Source: Pempheris klunzingeri (Eukaryota; Chordata; Actinopteri; Acropomatiformes; Pempheridae). From it: a DNA stretch of 64,000 nucleotides. Where the stretch lies: the NCBI RefSeq assembly GCF_042242105.1, contig NC_092013.1:3281987-3345986 (forward strand). Direction: 5' to 3'. Each line of letters opens with the position of its first letter. The first letter of the stretch is position 1. Of the stretch, positions 55,240-64,000 are shown in pieces. The position numbers and the translations under genes were made by a program. The notes beneath the pieces are model-generated. The model was not told the DNA's origin. It was given only the letters and a program-made list of their open reading frames with translations, and did not search any database.

Positions 55240-57590
55240 TCTCCACATTGGCGTATATGAGGACACTAGAGCCGGCCGGGGAGGGGACGCAGGCCGTTTC
55301 CTCCATCAGTTCTCAGACAAAGGTCACACTTCCAGTTCACACAGATGGTGTGCAAACAAGCACGCACACGCCGAGATAGATAAGGCCAGGCTTAACAAGA
55401 AGCCCTAAAGCCCACCTCATTTGTTTTCCCCTTGAAGTCAGACGTTTGTCCCTGCACATAATTATTGAACAAAATGTCCCCCTCCTCTGCTTTCCCTGAA
55501 ATGGTACCTTGCCTGTTTGGACAAGGTGAGGACAGGAAGTGGTGTTGAATTACCTGGCGGAGCCCGGGAGAGTGGCTCATGTTGCACATAACAGCAGATG
55601 GAGCCCATGCCTCTTCTAGGTCAACGCTTACAACTGGAAGACAAAGCCAAAGCCGCCTGCACCGCACCGCAAACAGCCTTACTGCATTTATCAGAGCACG
55701 ATGCACAAAATGCTAACAAATAAATGAACAGGAAGCAAGGGCAAACACTAGTGGGCAGCGGATGGTCATGTGGAGGAGCGGCTACGATCACTACCTGAGT
55801 CAGAGCCAACCCACCCCCACCCCCTCTGGAACGACCTTGAGATGCTGATATCAGATAACCTTCAGGGGTGGAGAGACACGATGAGGGGAGGTATCGGCAA
55901 TGATGACGTTGAGACATGTCTGTGCTACCAGCAGTTTAGCCTGACAAAGCTCATGGAGGGGGGGGGGGGGAGGTAGGGGGTGAGAAGGGGTGAGAAACAC
56001 CCCCTAAAATCAGACATGATAAAAACCATCAGTCAAATTTATGACTTCCTCCTTTTTTTACTGGGATTTATGTGTGTTGCTCTTGTGATTGTGGTAGCAA
56101 AGATCTGCTGTGTATCACTAATAAGTGTTTGTTTATAATCCAACAACCTAATTGTCTGTCCAGATTAAGGCTAGGCTAACGCTGTATTCAGGAGTTTAGT
56201 CATTTCAAGTAATCAAAGACATCAGAGAAGGTGGTCAACCCCGTCAGACAGACCCAGAGGGTTCAATCCAGCCAGATTAAGCCAAGAGTACAGAAGGAAA
56301 CTGTGATTACCGCCCCTGTAGAGCCACATATAGGCCAGTGATACAATAGGACGTGTGGGTTGGTTATAGATCTAGGTTATGACATATATCTGGTAACTAG
56401 AGCTCGATCTCATTTTTTGAGGGTTTGGCAATGATTCAATAATGTTTACTGTTCTCCCCCGTGAGGAGAGAAAGAGGTCACACGTGGACACGAGAAATAA
56501 AAACTGATGCGGTTCTATATAATTCTCAGGCTTATTGATGACGTGAGTCAACTACACTGCACTAGTCTCATATGAACGGCTTCATATGCTCCTTGAATGG
56601 TCGGTAATGAAACGTCTCGCCGCGCTGCGTTATAATAAATTATGGGTCCACATGCTCTCCCACTACCTCTTCCTCTCCTCCCAGTTTTCATGCAGTAGTT
56701 CAGCGCTCCAACTATTACACATCCGCTCAACGATCCCTCCAAATGAATGCACAAACCACCAATGTCACGCAGAATTATGTTTGTTGTTACTATACAGAGT
56801 TTATCTCAGCGCCCACGACTCTGCCTGGACGTCCCTGGAGCACACAGCTGCCTGTTGACACATGAATCAGGTCAAAGGACATCCTGCTTTGGCAACAGAT
56901 TGCACCTTGCTTGGAAACAACCCGGGAAGCAGATGGGTACAACTGAGCGCAATCCCTAAATTACATAAAACAGTCAGAAAAAAAAAAAAACAGCAGAAAC
57001 ATGGAGTGTTACTCAGCCATCAGCATGGGGAGTGAAAACATGCTGGGTAAAATCCCTGCTGACAAATCCGGCTCAATGGTGGAACTAAATAATATTTAGA
57101 CAAGTGAACAAGGAAAAAAGAAAAACAAATACTCTGCGTGCTTGAGCGTATTGGCCGGATCAATCCAACACTTCCTCAGGCTGTCACAGAGAGTGGGAGG
57201 GAGGCAAAAGCTGCTTTAACTGTAGCAGGCGAGCCGGGTAATCGAGGTGTTAAGGGAGACGGGGTCAGGGTGAGCTTAAACCAACTGACAGGCCGACTGG
57301 GTGGCTTCAACAGCCCAACCCCACTGACCCCCTCATACTGGGTTACCCGGGCAACTAGCCACCATCACTTCCCCTCCATCGTCCTGCGCTTCATCCTTTG
57401 GTTCCCTCCTGAAAGAAAGACGTGTCCCCTGGGGGCTCTGAACAGATCGCAGGGGACCCGTTTCACCTTGCATCAGAATCGCCTGAAAGAGCACCAGATC
57501 CCATTTAACAACATCCACCACCACCACCACCACCGTCGCCGCCCTTCCCTACCTACTGCACGCCTGTTGTACTGTTCAGCATGCGCAGCT

Positions 57591-57604
57591 GTTGCCATAG
57601 AGAC
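57591..57604. promoter_or_regulatory. RFX X-box-like site
   Basis: GTTGCCATAGAGAC fits the X-box pattern of two half-sites (GTTGCC and RGNNAC) bound by RFX factors. It is 3.3 kb upstream of the ndrg3 start codon. Motif match only. Confidence 0.3.
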
Positions 57605-58889
57605 AAAGCTGGTTGCCGATGTTTATTCTAAACTGGGCTAGCCCCAAGGGACAGATGTGAGGCAAGGAGATGTGGGGAAAAAGAGAGAGGAACCGATCAA
57701 GTTGAGCTCAAAACATGTGCATCCAGCGGCATTTAACCCCCCCGACAATCACTGGGACTCAAATGGGCCGTGCAAACTGTCTCGATATGGCAGCAAAGCT
57801 TAGTGTAATTGGAACAGAAAATCTGTAGTAGTCCCGGATGACAGGAGGGAAATTCCATTTGCAATCTGTGCAGCTTACAGGCTTTGTCCCATATTCACAC
57901 CATACCATTAATGTGGATGAAGATGGGGGGAGGACTGAGAGAAGTGATGATGTAGAACGAGCGCCTCCAGCCTCGACAGCAAGAGTCTGTTGTGCCGGAT
58001 CGTCCTCGCAAACCATCTCGGTTTGCAGACGGACTAACACGCGATATACATGCTGGCTCTCACACATGACTTCCCTCATCTGTTTCGTCAGGTCCATTTT
58101 CCCTGCGCGGCGTGTAGCTGCCAGCGGGGCCTCATCTCGGCGCTAAATATCATGCCACACGGCGAGGGACAAGGGGGGTGGGGGGGGGCTGTGCTGGATG
58201 AACAAACGACAGCGGGAGCAAATTGTGTCAGAGGAAAACCACATGAGGCCCTTTCTAAGCAGCAAAGGTCTGCCTTCGCTGTAGCTTAGTGTCAGCGCTG
58301 TCTCCGGGAGAGCGGGAAGTTTTCAAATCTCACACAATTACTTCAATAGAAAAAAAAAAACAACATGTTGAAATCTGTCAGTTTAATAACTAGATAACTT
58401 ATTTAGCATCCCTCCCCCACTCCTCTCTTGTTGGCAGGCACTGCTGCCTGCCTCACACACACACATCGTCCAATCTCTACGGCTGCGAGGAGAGAGAGGA
58501 CCTTTACCTCAGCGCTGAGCCGCAGGCGCCGGATGCATGGATACAGAGGCGTGTGCCAAAACACCTACAGTAGATAGATATATGGCGTCCCTGCCAACAA
58601 AAAGGAGTCCTGTAGCTGCCATGTCAGCAGACGGCGCTGAGTGATCGATGAACACATCCCCTTCTCCTCCTCCCCCCACTTTTCCTGCCTGCCTGCCTCC
58701 CTCCCACATCCTCCTCCTCCTCCTCCTCCACTGTATGCACTCTCTCCCCGTCTGTCCATCCATCTCCATCTCACCTTGGGTCGTCAGGAAGTCTGGGCAG
58801 GCGGCGTGATGGACGACTAAAAGCCCAGCTGTGACGCCGACCCTCCCTTTAGCCCCTTCAATTAGGCCTCTTTCCTCTTTCCTCTTTCC

Positions 58890-59083
58890 GTCGCCATGGC
58901 AACCTGTGCCTTCAGAGTCACCCGCTCTCATCATCGCTCAACATCATGGCGACGACGCTTCGACTCTGACCTCTTGGGTTGAGGTTGACCAAAGTAAATG
59001 CCACCGTGGTGACCTCGCATTAACCCACATCTGGGTCTCTATGGAGACGCCGTCTCAGCCGTCGGACGCATTGCCATGGTGAT
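58890..59083. promoter_or_regulatory. Cluster of X-box-like palindromes
   Basis: Within 194 bases there are GTCGCCATGGCAAC (58890-58903), the inverted repeat CCACCGTGGTGAC (59001-59013), GTCTCTATGGAGAC (59035-59048) and ATTGCCATGGTGAT (59070-59083). The first is close to the ideal RFX X-box and the others are looser. The clustering suggests an enhancer or promoter element about 4.7 kb upstream of the ndrg3 start codon. It could instead be a degenerate tandem repeat. Confidence 0.35.
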
Positions 59084-59719
59084 ATGAAGCAGAAATCTCT
59101 CGACTGTCCACACACCGTCACCCTCTGCAGCAGGAGGAGGTTTGCAGCAAAGATGGCGGGGTGATAAAACATCTGTATGGTTTCCCAAAGTGTGACTCTG
59201 CTTGATTTTATCCAGATCATTAGGTCTGACTTTAATTCTCAATATGCGTCTTTGCTCTTTTCCCCCCACGACACATATCACCAGTTTATTCATTTAAAAA
59301 CATTATGGTTTATTTATCACATTTACATTAAACATCAGACTATCCTTTGAAGCTGATCAAGCTCTACTTAAAGGATGATTTTTCGTTTTCTTGCTTGAAA
59401 AGCAGTCCAACACTTCCATGAATTTAGATGAACGTTTGGTTCTCCGGTGGCACAAACACATCGCAGTTCTGAAAAAGTAGCTTGCTTAAGCTGATATTAG
59501 CGCTTTACGCCAAACCATGTATTTCTGTTGACTTACGGTAAAAAGAATCTGACCATGAATTATGAAAAACGCTGCGGTTCAAACAGAAATTATTTATTAT
59601 TTCTTGACATTGCCGCCACCACTGTAGCTGCCCAGGCTTCAGTGTTTCCATCATATGTATTTGGCTGCTTCAGAGGTTTATGCTGCACAGTAACTCAGTA
59701 ACTCAAACCAACCGACCAA

Positions 59720-60060
59720 CACGGGCAGCGCTCGACCAGCAGCTCCTGTGGGGTAAAGTTTCTGGTTTTGTCAATGGAGTTTGGTGGCTTCGAGGAGAGT
59801 GATAGAACAGCTGTGTCTGTTTAAACAAAGAGGATCTTCCAGGTCTATCTCTGTGTGGATCTTTTCCATGATGCTGTCAGACACTTGAGCCCGTCAGAAG
59901 CAAAAACAAGCTCTTTTGGTGGACACACTCTGATCAGGTGCAGTTTCACCAAAGCATTATGTTGCAGCCATTGCTGAGCTGCAGGCCGAGACAATCTTAG
60001 TGGATCAATTCCAAAACATTTTGTACCTGCTTTGCCATTTAGACACTAAAATATGTCACA
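59720..60060. repeat. Unnamed dispersed repeat (copy B)
   Basis: Second copy of the repeat at 19270-19600, in the same orientation: 'aggatcttccaggtctatct', 'gtggatcttttccatgatgc', 'tgtcagacacttgag', then 'gcattatgttgcagcc'. It extends further left than copy A with 'cagtaactcagtaactcaaa'. Confidence 0.6.
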
Positions 60061-62535
60061 ATAGGGCCCAGGTTTAACAACCCTAGTTATCTTTTAATGG
60101 GTGCTGGGACATACCTTAACGGGCAGAGTCCATCAAGAGACCCGGCCCTTAATTTGGCACACAGCTACTGGCAGTTAGCGCCTCAATTCCAGTGAGAGGA
60201 AATGGTGTTTTCTGCCTGTCGGCTTTCTCTGAGAGCCAAATTATTCTAATGATAGTTCCTATCACAGAGGAGCATGCCTGTCCTCCGGTGGAGCCTCGGC
60301 GTTCAGGCAGCACTTCACCGGGCATCACATCACTACAGAAAAATAGGCCAGGACAAATTCCAGAGATAGTGCCCCTCCGCCAACAGCCCCACGTCTATGT
60401 CCGCCCTTCTTTATGTGCAAGGTTTCCTGTCACGGCTACAAACACACGGAGACAACTCATCCCAGCACAGTTGGCCCTGCTCTCAGACTGGGAGACTTTT
60501 CCATCCGGGGGAACGTTACTAGAAATTTCTGTCCAGCTTTTCGTAACGAGGCCAAGTCTGTGTTTACAGTTCCCGGTCTGCGGAGGTAGCAATCCCGCCG
60601 GAGTAAAGCTAATGGACTGTGACATGGCTCAGTTCCAGATTATTGCTCTAACCCGGGCCGTTTGGTAAGAGAATTAGAAGAAGGAAATCCATTTGTTTGG
60701 TGTTTCAGCCCCTCCACACCACCGCCCCCACCTCCTTCGTCAGGTCAAAAACAAACTTGGGTGACAGGAAGAAGGCGAGGCGAGGGAATCTGATCTGACG
60801 TTTGCTCTTTTGTTTTCCATCATGGAAACGCTGACCTATAGCAGAGAGCCTCCCCTGCTGATACTGTCAGCAAGCACACACAGCTGAACGAGCACAGAGA
60901 CAGCACACACTCACACACACTCACACAACTCCCCATGCTTCACGTCTACTTAATTAAATGACAGCTTGCTCTCCTGAGGCCCCATCATCCTCCTCACAGC
61001 TTCTAAGGTTCTCCTGATACTCGCTGATGATTCTTTTCTGACATAAAACTATGATAAGACATCTCTCTGATGTCTCTCGCTGTCACGGCTCTATCAAACC
61101 GGTCTATTCTAATCCAGTAGCTCACCTCAAAATGTGGAGCAACATCCACCTCTGGTTTTGAAACCTAAACTGAAATCAGTCGGCTTTGGAAGCGTCGAGA
61201 TACGATCGTGCCCAGGAGTGAATGGAGATGGGCATTGTTAGGATTTTAACAGCACTACTGCTCTTACCAACACTGAGCTGCTACTTTCACAGTACTCTTC
61301 TCTTATCTGTCACTTTTGTTATTTATTTTTTTTAATAGAACTTGAATAACGACCTCACGATTGTGCGTCTCCACCAACCGCTCAGATATCAGTTTACATC
61401 CAAGATTAGTGTCAACAATTCAGGATCCGACCAAATGTGACATAAGATCTTCCTTCTGTTACCAAAGTATGATGTTAAATACCAATCAGAAACAGTGAGG
61501 CTGACCTTTAAGCTGTCATAACTTCATCATTATGTCCTAATGGACTAATGAGTTACGACCAAAACATGCTTTGTAACCTTTGACCACCAAACTCCTGAGC
61601 CCAAGTGGAGTTTTGTGCCGAATTTGAAGAGATTCCCGCGAAGTGTTACTGAGATATTGTGTTCACGAGAATGAAAACTTCGCCGGAGCAGATGCATCAA
61701 AAAAACTCTACAAATTAAGAAACAGCGTTAACATTTCAATTTAATTAACTCCACACGGAGGTGCAAGATAATATTTATGAAGCACGATTAAATAGCAAAT
61801 CTATTTTTGTAATTTCTGCAGTCCGGCGTCAGAGTTTATCAATACTACAGTCTTTAATAATTTAGCCCTGTTTAATACCAGGTTTCAGTCCTCATCCCTC
61901 TGTATAAGTTCTCATGATGGATGTACTGAACGCACACAACCACTGATGAGATGGCAAAGCAGAACTAATGTCTTTTTGGTCGCAAAGACAAAAGGAAACG
62001 GGAGATATGCAACTCGATCTGCCAGAGAGGCTATTTTAAGACAGTTATTAAGAGAAACAAATCTTCCTCCTCAAACACCAACCTCTGTATTTGATCCCTG
62101 CAGGATTAAAAAGGTCTAATAAATGCTAAATACTGCATTACTATAATTGACTCATCCCCTCTTTGGAAAAAAAAACCGATTCTGAAGGCAGACTCACTCT
62201 GTCACTACCACATTTAATATCCTGAGCCTCCGGCCGGCCATAACTCAAGATCAAGTGATAAAAATGTTGGAGAGGTTGAACTTGGACTGGACGTAGGATA
62301 TTATACACACACACACAGGGACAATAACGCAGGTGCTGCTGTGAAGGTATAACACACACACACACACACATCTAATGGCATTTGTGCCTGGGTGGAGACT
62401 GGTGACCTTGTCTTCTGGGTCATGATGTTCATTCGTAGTGTGCTCGTCTTTGTCTCTTCAAAACATAATGAGCCGCGCAACTGCAGCTTCTTATAGAGGA
62501 AATCCTAAGCTGATGGTCCATCACTTGAATGTTTT

Positions 62536-62537
<2 letters not shown>

Positions 62538-62567
<30 letters not shown>
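62538..62567. repeat. (GT)n microsatellite
   Basis: About 15 GT units upstream of ndrg3. Confidence 0.9.
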
Positions 62568-62569
<2 letters not shown>

Positions 62570-62758
62570 GAAAAGCCTGGCTCATCAGCAAAGATACTCA
62601 CTGGCACGTAGCAGCCACTGCACTGATCTGCCTGCCAAAAGGGGGGCCCCGCTCTCCACACACCCAAACCCTGACCTCCATACTCAGGCAGGATTGGGGA
62701 CAGCCACTGTTGCACTCACAGAAACACACACATGCATGCTTAAACAGGCACGTAACCA

Positions 62759-62759
<1 letters not shown>

Positions 62760-62801
<42 letters not shown>
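62760..62801. repeat. (CA)n microsatellite
   Basis: About 21 CA units. With the (GT)n at 62538-62567 it forms an inverted pair about 190 bases apart. Confidence 0.9.
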
Positions 62802-62805
<4 letters not shown>

Positions 62806-63235
62806 CACGCCTCTGATCCTGCAGTGTGAGACCCCTCTCACTGCTCTCCGAGGGCTTTTAAAGAATTACATTATTCCTTGAGGGGCCACTTTATCTGCTA
62901 ATGGTCTTATGGGATTAAAGAGCAGAGCATCTGACTGTATTGATTTATAACCACATATCTATCGGCATCACCAGCGATGCTTCACCTCTCACACGAGTAC
63001 AGTTGCCGGAGAGTCTCAGACTCTCTCTCTCCAGCTCTACGGTTTGTAAAATTATTTGTCCTAACTTCCCGCGGCTGCACAAACACAGACCAAGACACCA
63101 GCAGTCATATTTTCCACTGGGTGGTGAAGTGATGTTTCGGACCAACAAACTGGAAACTCAGTTTATCCATTAGTCCTGTGTCAGACAAGGAAGTGTACAT
63201 AGCAGTTATGAATGTTGAATGTGTGTGAAAGGCCT

Positions 63236-63262
63236 TGTGTGTGTGTGTGTGTGTGTGTGTGT
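63236..63262. repeat. (GT)n microsatellite
   Basis: About 13 GT units, then degenerate GT to 63278. Confidence 0.9.
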
Positions 63263-64000
63263 TTGTGTTTGTGTGTGGGCGCAGCTGGGATGTGAGTCAG
63301 CCCTCCCATGTTCCTCCATGCTCCCTGTATTGTAGTGTTTCGGTTTTCATGTATTTGTAAAGAGGTGGTCACGGCAACAAGCTGCATATATCGATTGTGA
63401 GTGAGTGTCGTGAGATGAGCTGAGGCCGAAACCTTTGAGCGCATGTCCAGAATACGTTGGTGAAGCTGAGATTAGTTAACTTGGTCCTGAAGATTTGAGT
63501 GTGTTTGGCTATTCAACATTAACTCTGATCCCCCCAATCCTCTCTTATATTGGACTAGAAACTAATACTGGACAGTAAACCAACATTTACAAAGAGAGAA
63601 TAATCTCTTAATGCCATAAATTCTCTCATATTGGTGTTGCTTAAGACAAAAATGCCAAATTCATGTAATATACTTATTACAAAGTGAGAACACCTGTGTA
63701 GGCGTGACGGACCCTCAGCTGTTTTTATATACTGTGTAATGACAAAGACAAAATAATACACACTTATGTGCTTTTGAGGTAAATGTAATAATTTTATTAT
63801 GATAAAAAGGTTTTAGGTCCCTTCATCCAGCCCTGCAACAACAAGACACTCATGGCTCTTCATAACAGGATCTAAGTGGTCTGAACAATGGCAATATAGA
63901 ATATAATGTGCTGCGACACACACACACACTCATGAATGATGTGTTTCATGCACATAATACGCTGCCATCCTTTCAAATGATGATAAACAGACGACTGAGA

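Larger units (their letters stand above)
54271..64000. other. Region upstream of the ndrg3 start codon
   Basis: No coding exon with splice logic or a recognisable protein domain was found on either strand. Because the first coding exon of ndrg3 begins with an acceptor, at least one noncoding exon and the promoter must lie here or beyond the window. The region contains one or two interspersed repeats, several CA/GT microsatellites, G-runs (55959-55969, 58183-58187) and X-box-like motifs. Longer chance ORFs at 57138-57641 and 60192-60668 show no family resemblance. In human the next gene past NDRG3 is DSN1; no trace of it is visible. Confidence 0.5.

Noticed and set aside
57138..57641. Plus-strand ORF of 167 residues
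   Set aside because: It contains a (CAC)n-derived His run, no domain and no flanking splice or promoter logic. Treated as chance.
60192..60668. Plus-strand ORF of 158 residues
   Set aside because: No recognisable family, and composition varies along its length. No supporting neighbours.

Overview
This window is vertebrate, almost certainly teleost fish, genomic DNA. It holds intron-rich genes with GT-AG splice sites, long introns rich in CA/GT and GGA microsatellites, and several decayed transposons of types that are abundant in spiny-rayed fish. I see no bacterial operons, CRISPR array, rRNA or convincing tRNA. Four protein-coding genes can be reconstructed exon by exon. Each reading frame closes across its introns. 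Gene names come from residue-level resemblance to the human family members and from gene order.

Layout: (1) 7-5409, plus strand: the 3' part of a sarcomeric myosin heavy chain, best matched to MYH7B. Nineteen compact exons encode about 1,040 residues of coiled-coil rod; the motor domain lies left of the window. (2) 5496-8386: a convergent 3'-end region. (3) 8387-25104, minus strand: complete trpc4ap (TRUSS), 18 coding exons, 774 residues. Its introns carry most of the transposon debris. (4) 25105-26162: the trpc4ap 5' flank, a teleost interspersed repeat and the sla2 3' end. (5) 26163-28897, minus strand: complete coding part of sla2 (Src-like adaptor 2), 7 coding exons, 256 residues, SH3 then SH2. 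(6) 28926-31794: intergenic. (7) 32749-54242, minus strand: complete coding part of ndrg3, 15 coding exons, 371 residues, with introns of 11.4 kb and 2.8 kb near its 5' end. (8) 54271-64000: sequence upstream of the ndrg3 start codon with no supportable coding exon. It may hold ndrg3 5'-UTR exons, a promoter and regulatory elements, including several RFX X-box-like sites.

The gene pairs match human chromosome 20q11. MYH7B and TRPC4AP are tail-to-tail neighbours there, and SLA2 and NDRG3 are same-strand neighbours, but the two pairs are far apart in human and adjacent here. The four genes do not form one pathway: a muscle thick-filament protein, a CUL4-DDB1 ubiquitin-ligase substrate receptor, a lymphocyte receptor-signalling adaptor and a non-catalytic alpha/beta-hydrolase-fold protein.

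I did not find a previously undescribed biological system. The points worth a second look are the joined synteny blocks, a weak last splice donor that gives myh7b two possible C-termini, two related TTAA-flanked MITEs in introns of neighbouring genes, a clean L1-type insertion with a 15-bp target-site duplication, a Harbinger-type element carrying an internally deleted Myb/SANT gene, an unnamed dispersed repeat at two distant sites, and a cluster of X-box-like motifs upstream of ndrg3.
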